Origin: Rallus limicola
Lineage: Eukaryota > Chordata > Aves > Gruiformes > Rallidae
Reading direction: 5' to 3'
Assembly: GCA_022605955.1 (NCBI GenBank)
Contig: JAKCOZ010000005.1
Span: 42,088,950-42,152,949, forward strand
Length of the DNA stretch: 64,000 bases
Shown here: in pieces, positions 1 to 12,600 of the stretch
Position numbering within the stretch: position 1 is the first letter of the stretch
Layout: each line of letters opens with the position of its first letter
Notes under the pieces: generated by a model
Database searches by the model: none
What the model was told of the DNA's origin: nothing
Seen by the model: only the letters and a program-made list of their open reading frames with translations
Program-made: the position numbers and the translations under genes

Positions 1-3000
1 CAATAACAAAAATAGAAGCATTACTTCATAAACGGTTCCTCCGAGGGCACTACTAGCCCAAGGAGACAGTCTGGTCAGAAGACATTTTTCATGAAACTGA
101 GTTCTCAGATTCAGTGCTGAGTTTCATTCTGCATTAGACCAGGTATTAAATGCAGAGCACATGTGTGGGACACAAGAGCAAGTTGTTTGAGTCTGTGTCT
201 CATTCTCCTAGACTTAGCCATGGCAGAACATCTTCTCCCCAAGAGACTGACAGCAGCCACCAGGCTGCATGCTCAGGATCACACAAGTGCTCTAACCCTT
301 GGTGTGCTCAGGACACCTCCATCTGTTGTTGACCATAAATAATAATCCATGTGCCACAGCATCACAGCTATCTTCAGGGTGTCCCTGGTGGCTTGAAATC
401 ACTAATTTCAGAAAGCAACAGGACTAACTTTCCAACAGTGACAGCATCTACAACATCCTAAAAACACGTGAGTTACTTAACCTGTTCAAACCACACTCCA
501 CTTCTCTGCACCAGAGGGTAGTAGGCTTTGCTGTTCTCTCCATGAAGTTAAATGATGGGTGTTAGTGATGGTCCATGATCCTGCGAGGTAAAACACCTTC
601 AGCTATTACTGCAGAGTAACTTAGCAAGGGCAACCCTGTTCTCCCACCAGGGACTGACCTTCCCTGGAAATACCACTCCAAGACCTTGCTCCTACTCAGG
701 CCCTCCCTTCAGGAATGGAAGGTAAGGCAGACACAACAAGCCACCTCAGCAGGGACGGCCAAGCCACAGTTCACAGAAAGACTTGAAGTAATTGTGGAAT
801 TGTTAGTTTGCCAGTTTTAAAGCTAACATTTGGCAGTCTGCTCTCTCAGAAAACATCACAATCTGGATTTCTCCAAGATCTCTTTTCTTATAAATTATTT
901 TATGCTTGCAGACATGCTATGCCCATGTAATGAAAATTAAGACCGCACACCCACTAGAAACTTTTATGGCTGAAAGCTCTACCTATCAGATTGCCAGCCA
1001 AGTGTTTCAGAAGATCACGTGTGACTGTTTCAGAGAGTCACTCTTCTCTCAAGTCCTTGGGCTTTCATTCAGGAGTTGTTTCCCATGGGGTGGAGACAGT
1101 TTGTTGGCATTAAGGCACTCCAAGATCACTCATACTCAAGCTAGGTTTGAGCAACATCTTAAAGCCTTGTAGAATAGTTATAGGAGATATTTAGAATAAA
1201 TAAATTATTAGTATAAAAAAACCTGCCTACTAATCTGAAGTGCTTTAGAAAGATGTTTTGGCTGAGAATGAGCCAGGAAGGGATTAATTACCCCTTGCCC
1301 CTTTCATCTCACCACAGGAGAGCTGAGATACCACACACTGAAGTGGAGTGCCCAAGGTTAGTAAGTGAATGGGAAGCACATCTAGGATTGTTACGCTATG
1401 CAGCAAAGCTCTGCACTCAGGACAGCGCACTTATCCTGCAATGCATGTTGAACAAAAGCAAGTGATCTTTATCCCCAATTCAATCATGCCTCCTGAACAG
1501 TGAGCAATTATACAGTGTTTTTTCAAAAGGCTTCATTTGTGCTAATTTAACAAGGTTGTGAAGTTCCTCCTGCACTGCATAAGCAGGAATGCACAGACTT
1601 CCCCATGCTGGCTCATTGGGATGACACAAGTCCCTCCTAGACAGTGAGGAGAAAGTCTGCTGGGTCCACCCAGGCTCATTAGCTGACCTTACCAAGGCAG
1701 TGTCCTCCTACAACTGGGTATGCAAATACTTAAGCATGGGGCAGCTCCTAACAGACAGGTACCAGCAAGCTGAAGTGAATGGAAAGGACTCAAGCTAGCA
1801 CATCAACAGAAAGCTGATAATTAAAAGAAAAAACTCTAAACACCACAAAACAAAAGACCCACAAACCTCTTTTACACCTTTTTGAAAATTCCAGGGCAGC
1901 TGGTCTCAGGCCACATGTTTGTGCCTGCAAGGGAGCCAGTCACCTGGGGGATTTGCAGAAAGACCATCTGCTCCCAATCATGAGAGCAGGCCAGCAGGTT
2001 TCTGGAAAATAAAAGGAGGGAAATCCCGAGCACCACCTGTGCATCCTGGGAGCCTCCCTGTGCCAGAGTCAGGAGACCCCTCTGCTCTCACTGAGGACAG
2101 AGGCTGGGAAACAGATGGCAGGACTCAGGGAGAAGAGGGGCAGAGGGATTAGAAGACACAACAACAAAAAAAGGAGGATCAAAGTACAAAGAAAATGCAG
2201 ATGATGGGGGGAAAAAAAAGGCATAGGAAAAATGTCTCAGAAAACAAATGAGAGCATCCAAGCACATGAAATCTTGAGCTTGTGATGCTTCTTTCTGCAC
2301 ACTGCTACTGTAATGTCTCTCCAGCAGAGGAGAGGGAGTATCAGCACATACAGCTACATACAGCAGCTGGTGGATGTGCATAGCACATGGGGCAAGGGGT
2401 TAAACAAGCGCCATTTTTCCCAACTGTAGCAATATTCCAAGTGAGAAAAGCTTGAGTGCTAAGTTTACACTATTGAGGCAGTGTTTTGTTATTAACTTCA
2501 GATGTCATGAACCTCTATGCCTCTGGAGGATTGTGAAACAAAATGAGGAAGGAAGCCAGGCATGAAAAAATACCCCATGAGTAGACATCTTTTATGATTT
2601 TAATGAAAAACAGTTTCTATAGACACTTATTAGCAGAGACTTTGGGCTCTCTCATTCACAAACTTTACATGTAACTTGTAAGAGGTATCTAAATAGCAGA
2701 ATTTTTTCAAGAGACAAAAATGAGCCTACTTCAAGCAAATAAAAGCCTGTTTCCATTCTTGGTCTGAAAAAAGTTTAAACTCCTTCTCCCCGACCCCAAT
2801 AAACTACAACTGTCTCAAAGGAGTAACTGCCATCAGTTTTCAATTATGCTCACTAGCCATGTCAAACTAGGCATTTTTAGAAGCTAAGACATTAACTGCC
2901 TCTACATAGTGGTTCGGGACCATTACTGTATGCTGATATTTCTTGTGTGGGCACATGAACAAGTGGCTGTTCCTAAGGCATGCTAAAACCAGAGGTAATT

Positions 3001-6000
3001 ATTGCAGTGGTGTGTATAAACATGTTGATGATTCTCATACTGAGCACAGAGGGATCTGTAGTGCAGTAGCAAACTGAAAATCTGTTCAGGAAGAAGAAAG
3101 ATGATGAAAACAAAGGAGATTTCATGTCAGTAACTGTCTACTGTACAGCACAGTGAAAACAATAAATCCTGTAACATCAGCTGCATTGTTCTACAAGTCA
3201 GATTCCTGGGAAAATTTTCTAAGTCTTTGGAGTTTCCTTCCAGCTTCCTACATTCCAGAAAACAGTCAAAGCCTTCATCTTCTTACAAATGTTTTTGCAA
3301 CTTTTATGCCTATGGCCAAATGAATCTAAGTAAGCAAAATTGCCATGGCCTGGAACAAAATGATTTAGAGGACAAGAAAGAAAGCAAAGCTCCTAAACTC
3401 AGCAGACATGTAACATGCTATGTGAAAGCCTAACCACTACTGCATTTTTGGAGGTGGCAGCTCTTTTTCCAACAGTCTCCCGTTCAAAGCAGAGCTGCAG
3501 TCGTCCCAACAGCTGAGAGCCAAATGGGAGCTAAATAGTAGAACTTGCACTCTGAGTCTTGAGCTCAGATTATAAATTAATACATGTAACACTACTTTTG
3601 GCTGTGTTTTAGGGGGAAGGAATACAATTTGCAGACAGCATGGGTGAAGAGACAGCACTGAAAATCACGCACAGTAAAACTTCACATGTGATTGTTAGGA
3701 GTTAGTCACTAGAATTGTTACAGTGATTCACATTGAATGAGCTAACAGCTCCCTGGGTCTTTGACCTAATGGAGTCAATACGGTCATTAGGAGCCTTCCC
3801 AGCTCAAAGGCTACAACAAAGCAACACTATTTCTTCCAGGTATGGGATTGCAGGATCAGTTTTTCTTTCTCTGGTAAAGAGGGGCCTTTCATCATTCATG
3901 TGACTTACCTACAGGATGGGGAAAGCAAAACTGGCATTTCATCACTGCCTCTCAGATCTGCCCCAGGCCTGCAGATCACCTGCACCTCAGCCTCCAGCTC
4001 CCAGTGCTCCCCACACTGTGTCTGCAGATTTCCCCTCCAGGACCCCTCCAGATTTCCCACTCAATCTGTCCTAGACTGAATCACTGACAGAGAAAGAGGT
4101 TTCTCCTCTAATTCTTGCCACTTGTAAACATTTCCCTTAAATAACCATCTCCATCATCTCTTCTTTCCATACTGCTGTCAACCCCAGCCTCCTTGCTTCT
4201 CTGTCAGCTTTCCCTGGGGCTTCTCTATATTCGTGCCAGAAGCACAGCATCCCACACTGATGGCTGCTTTGTCATCACATTTCTATTCACACTGCATCCC
4301 TCCTGTAGCACTCTCACTGACAGAGACTCTCTCATGTTTTTCCCCAAGTGTCCTTTCTGCAAGTCAGTAACAAAGACATCAATATGACAGTCACCCAGTC
4401 ATTGCTCACTTACATTGCTCACCACACCTTATTCCTTCATTTATCTTTTTCTATTGGTCTTACTAACTTCTCCAGAGCATTCTCCTCCCTGAGTTCCCCA
4501 GGTTCCTCTTCCTTTCTCAGCCAGGTTCTTCTTCCTTCAGAAGTTCTAGTTCTCTACTTCTCCAACCATTTCCTCAGTTCATCTTACCAGTGATCATCTA
4601 CCTAAGGGTAAGATAAAGATGAGCTTCTCCTGAAATCCCATCCCTCACTCTCCTCCTTGAATATGTTCTTCAGAACAAGTATATCTCAAACCTTTCTTTA
4701 TTGACTGCCTTCCTCCATAGTGTGAGACTACAGTTCTCAAAACCATTATGTAACATGGCTTAACAAGAACTTCATGTATTTTATACAGACATACACCATC
4801 AATTTTAGACATCCAGAAGCTGTATTTTTGCATTCTTTATTCTCAATAACACCAATGATATGTCAACAATAAATAAAATTTAAAAGATCACAATTTAAAA
4901 GCAAAAACAAGACTCCCAGAAAACAACCAATCAAAAACCCAAACCCAACTACAAAACCAGACCATGACATTTTAAAGACCTCAAAGTGAAGCACAATTTC
5001 TGGTTGTAATGAAAGGAGATGAAAGATGGGAACAACATGATGACCAGTATCTTCCCTACAAGAGACACAGCAGGTACTTTTCTCACAGAAAGATCTATGG
5101 TGCTGACAAAAACCAGCAGGTCAGTGATGGGAAATCATAGCTAAATAGGGGACAGCTTTCAAGTGTGCAGCTTCTTCAGGAACCAACATTGTGGTTACTG
5201 CATTATGACTTTCCTGCCAGCTGTCGCTCGGGAATGGCCATGACAAGAAACCAGCCAGCTTTTTCTATTGAAACCTAGCCAGCAGAGATACTGCGTTGTT
5301 GGCCCAGACAGCTCTATTCACTAGCACTCATGACATTAGCAGCCCAGGCTCTGCTCATATGACTGAATAAAACAACAGCTCTTGTATTTATATTTCCTTC
5401 TTTACCCATAACAGTATCCTCTACAGGAGAATTAAGATTGGCACTGAAAACTAATCTGCTTGCTGAAGAAGTGGATACCTCACCCTCAGCTTGATTTTAC
5501 TGCAGAGGTGCCAAGACTGAGTTTCAGTGATGCAACATCTATACGTTAAGATTCTTTTCTGATATAAGACCCTTTTTTTGTACATCGCACACACTACTGC
5601 TAAAAGCAGCAAACCAAAACCTTCTGCAAAGGTTTCTATTTGTTTGCTCTGGGGATACTGACTACCACATCATTCCCCATCGCTGCTGACAGGGTTGATC
5701 CAATTTTCCTTCTTTGGTAAAAACAAATACACCACATCCTTGGCACTGGCACAGGGCAAAGGCAGAAATAGAATGGGCATGCAAAATGAAAGAAAAAAGA
5801 CACAAACCCCCACAGCAACAAAACCTTTAATTTCAGAAATGTGCTAACAAGTAAACTTCATTTTCAGGCTAGCAAAGGTTTCATTTTGTACCACCAAAGA
5901 CAGTGTGGTCTGGACATGAGTCCATTGGCTTTCAGCTCGCTTTTGATGTGATACCTCATGTGATAGATGTCCTTGCCAGACAACACGGCCACAGATGACA

Positions 6001-6563
6001 TTCTTTTCCATTCTCTTCCTCACTTTCTAGTTTGTCATTTATATATGTATACACGCATACGTATTTTTCTCCCCATTCTCATGTTTTTCTTCCCACACCT
6101 CATTTACAACAGTTCCTTCAAACCTCAGGGCAGTTCCTCAAGACTTCTGCTGTGTACACACTACCACAACTGAACTGATTATACAGGCACACAGGACAGA
6201 AGACTTGGGGGACAAGTGATTCTCCCATGGCAGACTGCATCCTCGGTCACTTGCAGCAAAGAGACAGGACTTTCAAGCAAACAGCTGCTGCTCTGGCTTT
6301 GGCAAGAACTAGCTCTCTATCATGTGCATTATGTGTACGATGTGTAAACACCTCTATCATATTTACATTCCTGAACATACAAACATCTAAGTGTTACATA
6401 TCAGATACATTAAACTAAGACTCAGAGGTACTCAAGTATTTGTAGTTTGCTTACAAATACCTACAGTTTGATTAGAGGCATATTTGCAATTTAAGAAAAA
6501 AAAAATACAGGTTTTAGTTAGCATTTCAGAGGAGAAAGATGAAGAACTCAACAAAATACTCAC
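1..6563 (-). other. CCDC88C: CCDC88C intron 4 (partial)
   Basis: This is the intron following exon 4, cut by the window edge. I looked on the minus strand for the next expected exon (a Leu/Val-rich HOOK segment) and did not find it. The sequence is AT-rich single-copy DNA with many short open frames in all phases, none resembling a known protein. A pyrimidine-rich patch lies at about 3930-4610. No repeat family is recognised. Confidence 0.8.
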
Positions 6564-6633
6564 CAGAAAGAGGATCTTTGCCAATCATTAAAACATTTGG
6601 TAAATTCATTACAATCAGCTGCTGGAGGACCTC
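6564..6633 (-). CDS. CCDC88C: CCDC88C coding exon 4 (residues 91-113)
   Basis: The exon is 70 nt with acceptor TTGTTTAG|GAGGTC and donor TCTG|GTGAGT. It encodes [18 protein letters not shown] then KDPLS, plus the first base of a following codon (Gly expected in the family). This is a conserved helical segment of the HOOK domain. It is the last CCDC88C exon in the window; the next lies left of position 1. Confidence 0.94.
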
Positions 6634-9600
6634 CTAAACAAAAGAGGACAACAGGCAAAGTTCAGTGTGAAGGAATCCAAATCAATCACACCACAAAGAA
6701 TACAGAGCTCCATCGATTACAAAGCTTTTAACATGTTGGCAGGTCAAAGGTCACAAGAAGCAGCCCCACATGAGAGAAATCACTATCTGAAGGTGGCATC
6801 AGGTTGCACAGCTAATATGCACTAATCTCCTCTTAACAATGGCTAATATCGAACTTAAAGGGTCCCATGGCACTAATCAGGATAAATTCATGGCCATGCC
6901 AGGCACACCCATCAGTCATGCCTTTACCCCAGGCATGACCCACATTCATTTGATGTTTGACATCAGCTGCTGTCATGTTCCAGGGTGTACAAATGCAGTG
7001 GGTTCAAAGGTACCTAAGCCGCTCTGTAAAGTTTGAGTAATTCAAGTAATTGGTCAAATTATTTGGTGGGACTGAGATTTTAATGATGGGTTGGGGAAGT
7101 GGGTGTGGGGAGAAGCTGTTGAACAGACCCCTTGCACTGCTCAAACTCGACTAGAAGCTCTGGATTTATTTGCATTCTTTTTAGTAGGGAGTAAAGCAAG
7201 TTTAAATATGACATGACACTCATTTAGCGGACATTTTATTTTGGAGGAGACAAGGGAAGGGAGGTGCATTGCTTGGTCAGGTTCAATGTTTAACTATCAG
7301 CTGCCTGACGCTACTCTGAAATGGCAGAATGGGCTTAAGGGGGAGGAAAGGTTACAAGCCCCGTGGCATGTGAAATGCTCAAAGATGGACATTACACCGT
7401 AATGAGGGCTCTGCAGGGCAATACATTGAGCGATGCACCTCGGCAACACAGAGCAGAGGAGCACAGCTGTAGCTTCAGCCTGCAGTTACCAGCACTCACT
7501 GGCCATGATCCGATCAAAACATTTTGCAGGCAAGTATTTGTTTCATGTGAAAAGCCTGGGAGGGAAACTGGTTGTGTGATTAAAGCGCTGTGCTGGTACT
7601 CGGGATACAAAAGTTCGCACATACAACTCTACAAAGTATTTGGCATGCGCCTTTTCCCCCTGCTTGCCTCCAGCTCCCAGCCTACCTCCAGGCCACCGGA
7701 GAGCACCGGCGCTGAGACGCGCGGGCATTCAGAGCCAGGGCAACGAGTACTGCAGCTGAGCACAGAGATTTCCTCAGACAATCACCCATTCACCCAAACA
7801 CTTCCCCTCCAAGTTACCCCATTGTTATTTCTCCGCTTTCAATGTCTCCATAGGAGGAAAATTAAGCCTGATTGAAAGAGGAAATATTTCAATGAGCCTG
7901 CAGCTTTTGATAAGTAATCAGAGCGGACGTTTAAAAAGACCTTTTGGACATAACACATCTTTCCTCCACCGATACCCAAAACACACTCCTCAGTAGCTTC
8001 TCTTTTAGAAAAAGAAGAAATATCTGCGTCAGGGCTGATGGGGTTTTTGGTGCTGTTGAGAAAGAAGGCTCTGCAGAACTTTATGTAACGTGAAGTTTGG
8101 CTGAGGCAGAAGAAGCGTTCCCCCGAGTCATTAGCCAAATACATTTGCTAGATTGCACATGAGACATTAAACAAAACTTTGCTTGCATCTGTTACCAGAA
8201 CAGGTGCAAAACCTATTGGATTTAACAACACATGGCTGTGCTGCAGGATCTATGACAATACAGCATGGCACTGAGGCTTCAAACAAACAAAAACATCAGA
8301 ATTTGCATTAACCAAAGTATTGAGCTTTAACCAGCAATTTCCATGGAAAAAAAAAAAAAAAAAAGAAAGAATTGTGCTTCCAGTCACTCAGCATGTGGAG
8401 CAGCACTGTGGCAGGAATGCATAAGGAATTTGCGTTGTCTTTGTGTAATCATCAGATCACTAGCTATTTAGCTGGCAGACAGAAGAGACATTACCGCTAA
8501 CCTTTACGCTGTTAACATTCCCATCAGCTCCTTCTGTAAAATTATTTGAGTATACCATCCAACATAACCACAACTGAACACCCTCGCAGCTGGCTGAGCT
8601 AAGTATTTTCTGGCAAGGATCCGGCAGTCGCTGAATGTAAGCAGACACGGCCCGGAGCCTGTGAAGAGTGATTTCTTAATTCAGACTGAAAGATCCAAAT
8701 TGTTGCAAGAGGTGACACTCTGACCTGTTTATTTTTAAAATAAATTAAACAGATAACTATCTTCATTGTTCTAACTGCCTTCACCTTCAGATTAGCCCTT
8801 GTTAAAATACCTAGCCTTTTTGCAGTGCTGCTCACCAGATCTCAACACTTTATAAAGGCAGGTCAATGTCATTACCCTCCTGTTTCAAGATAATGAAATT
8901 GAGTCACAGAAACAGAAAGTTACTTCAGTTTAATAAACTATCCTCTGTTAACAGAGATGTACCAACCAATGAACCATTGAGATAAAGTGTGTTAACTCAG
9001 AGTTCTTACACTGACACTGATGAGTTTAGCTCAAATTTTGTCCAGGCTAAAGACACAAAAAAAATTAGTAATGCTCAGCTGACACCCAGCAAGTGAAGTG
9101 GCAGCTGGGATAATGTGACCATGTCTCAGGTCCATTACTTAAAATCCAACATCTGGAAATACCAAGTCCCCTCCTCTACCAGCAAATCAGGAATGCTTCA
9201 ACTTCTACCCACTTAGCACTACTTTGTTGTTTTACATATACGAAGCAGTGCAAACAGGTTGAGAAGTAAAATGCTGTATATCTATCTGGCCTCTCTACTC
9301 CCCTCACACTTTACCATCCCAACCTGAAGACCCCACAGAATCAAACTTGGGCTTCAAGGGTAGGTGGGAGCTGTGCTGTTACAGCCTGTGAACCAGCACT
9401 GAGGATAGAAGAGCTCCAGGCACTCATGTGTCTCGCAGGGTACAAGCTATACTGGACACTGCTGAAGCTCAGCCAGAAAAAGAAACGGAAGACAAAACCC
9501 ACATTTCCCCACAAGGGCAGTAAATTATTGCACTATATAAAAGGATGCTGTTACTCTTGAAATCAAACATAGCTTTGAAACACTGCTGCAGAGGCAGAGA

Positions 9601-12600
9601 TTGCATGGATGTGTCCCTCTGCTCAGGGGAGTGGCATGGCTAGGGGCAGCACACCCAAGCAGGAGCTGCTGGAGAGCAAAGCATGGTTTTCAAACACTTC
9701 AAATAGTCCACAAGACCCCACAGTACTCCAAAGAGCAACTGTGCAAGCAAAAGACTAATGCCTTCTGTGAGAAAGGTTTTAATCATTTTTACAGCACAAC
9801 TAAAGCAGTGAAGGTTACAGCAACAACATATGGTAACAATTTCCCCAATTACTGGAACAATTTGTGTTTGAGCTGCCAGCTTTACACTTAAACCATTGAC
9901 AAATTTAAAGGTCTTAGTGCAGTGTCTGCAGGTGCCTGAAATGCTCCTCTGCCCAAGATCAGGATATTTTAAGCTTGAGGAGATTTGTCCAAAATCGGAG
10001 CTCTTTTGACAGCAGTAATGGTTACAAGAATGGATGCTGCTAGTTAGGCAGGTCAACACTACTATGGCAAAATATCAACATCACCAGTCAAGTTTTATAC
10101 TACTTGATCCAGACCCCCAAATGCAGTAGATAGAACCCACAAAGGTTTCAGGGTACAGTTATGCAACCCTAAATCAAGAAGGGGTTTCTAAGGGAAGATC
10201 AAGCTGCGTGTTCAGTCTTTGCTCGCTCCCTGTGCTGTACTTGCCTGCAGAGCATGAAGCAGGCTGAGACAGCCAGCAACAAGGGTGCTGCTTAAACCAG
10301 AGGTAAGTTTTGCTGAAAGCAGCTAGGCACCCCAGGACTAGCAACCCAAGTATTCCAAAACATTGCTGTCTAGAGATCATGAGGTTAAACAAAAATAAAT
10401 AAATGCTGTGTTCTCATGAGCAGCCTTCTGGCACCTAAGCCCTTGCTGTGCATTGGCTTCCACTTGCGAGCTCTTTACAATCACTTGGCTAAGAAAGGAG
10501 AGGAGCTTAAAAAAAATTAAAGCCAAAATTCCCCCACATTGATTCTAGTGGTCAAAGAGCTTTAGGAAAAAATCAAGACATACAAGATTCAGGATACAAT
10601 TCTAAGCACCAAGTTAAGTGCTTAGGCTTATTAACAGCACCAACAAACATAATTCATTCCCTCCATCTGAAAGTTTCCAACTCATTTCTAGAGTGCTGAG
10701 GGACATTTTGCCCATGCTTTTTATCCTTCCAAGATCATAGACAGGGCATGTTTTCTCTCTGCCTCAGATCAGAAGAGATGTGTCGGCAGCTCTCACTTTC
10801 AAGTCACCATGGTCACATATTAACGTTTTATTTACCTGTAAAAGGGTAAGTGGGCCCCCTGTAATTCTGTAGGAACAAAGTCTCCTTGGTTTGTACCATA
10901 CTTCAGTACACATTTTCTTCTTAAAAATACATGTGTGGCAGTATGGAATAAAATGGACTGAAGGTATTATTCTCAGATGCATTTTTAAGTGCCAGTGTAA
11001 GCAAGCCAATACCTCCTCCAAAAAAGGAGCCGCTAGGAAAAGGAGGAGGAAAAGTTGTCCTTTCCATGGCTGAGAGACCAGGCAAATTCAAACTCTATAC
11101 AAAAAAACTTTCCCCTGCACTGCAGTACAGCATTAATGTCAACTACTAGCTTCTCTTGCAGAATTAAATTAACCTCTGTCTGAAGCCTAAACAAGAAGGG
11201 AGCACTAAGTAAATTATGTAAGGAGAGTGGCAGTCTACCGGCCATTGTAATTCAATGCTCAAGCCAAGCAATTCCATTTAAGTATATTGCTTGGCTATAA
11301 AATGCTAATTGCCCAGCTGACTGGAAACCAACTGGTGCTTTCCTACTTAAAATGCCCATGAAGAAAACCCATCACCAGCCTTATTTATACTAGCAAGAGC
11401 AAACAAGGAATCTGGCTGAGTTGCAGCAGAAATGTAAGCCAAACAGAGAAGGAAAGTTCAGCAGCGTCCTATCTATGCAGCACAGCTACATCTTCCTCCA
11501 ATAACCTCAGCATGGATTTGATCCCTCAGACATCCTTGGAGTAGGAAACTAGTGAGACACTATATTCTTAGACAAAGTCTCACCTGAAGTCAGTGTCCAT
11601 CTGCATCAGTGCAGAGCCTCCCAGCAGCAGCTTTCCCCCACACATCTTAAGATCCCTTTGGACACTACCACAGCCACAGGCTGGGAGCTGCATTTCTCAG
11701 GCAAAGTGCACTCCAAGTCCAAGGAACAATTTAACTCAAACTCAAGTTTTTCTGGAATAAGAACTCTTCCTTAAAGTGAGCACTCAGGCTAATGAACAAG
11801 TTTTAATGTTAAGACATCTTTTAAACAAGGCATCTTTTAAAGAGACATAGGGGTTTGGTTTTAAAAATTAGAAATTTTGAAAAACTGTATTTTATTTTAC
11901 TATGGTAATGAAAACAAGTGAATTTGCGGTCTACAAGGCAGCTGTTTTAGAAGAAAAATTTCTATTGTCTTCCAAAAAACCATTTAAATTTTCCCTAATT
12001 ACCTGAGGAGTTATTAATGGTGTCAGAGAAATAATTTACAGCAAGATTTTGTATGGTGTACAACAGGGTCCCACAAAGATTAAACAAGATGGAACAAGTT
12101 GTTGCAAGGGAATGACAAGGAAGTGAAATACAAACAGATCTTTTATTGAGATGTTTTCCATGTACATCTTGCCATGCAAGCACGCCTGATGACACTATAT
12201 ATGTGACTCAGTACTCACTGTTTCCCTGCCAACACATTATATACACGACAAAATTTGATTAAGAACTTAGCTCATCTCTGCAATTGCATTTATGTGACAG
12301 ACTAGAGAATTAGCTGTCTTTAAAGGCTCTTTTTTCCCCCCCACAGAAAACCAGCAAATTACAAAGTATACTTCTATAAAGACCCTTCAAGTGAAAACCC
12401 AGAAGCCACTGAAAAAAACCTGTTGCCTCATCAGCTATAGATAATCGTTTCTGACAATCACAGACTAGAATCACAGTGGGAGGGTAAGTGAAGGAACCAT
12501 ACCTACTAGCCTTAGCTGTGTTCAGCCTGGGCAGCGTGCAGATAACCCACCAAGTGACAGAAATATACTCAGTGCAGAAGCACACCGCACCAGATCAGGT

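Noticed and set aside
12320..12346. Strong 3' splice-like tract (T/C run then CACAG) on the plus strand
   Set aside because: It is on the strand opposite to CCDC88C, with no supported exon following. Similar T6C7 tracts near 16140 and 43250 show that such runs recur by chance here.
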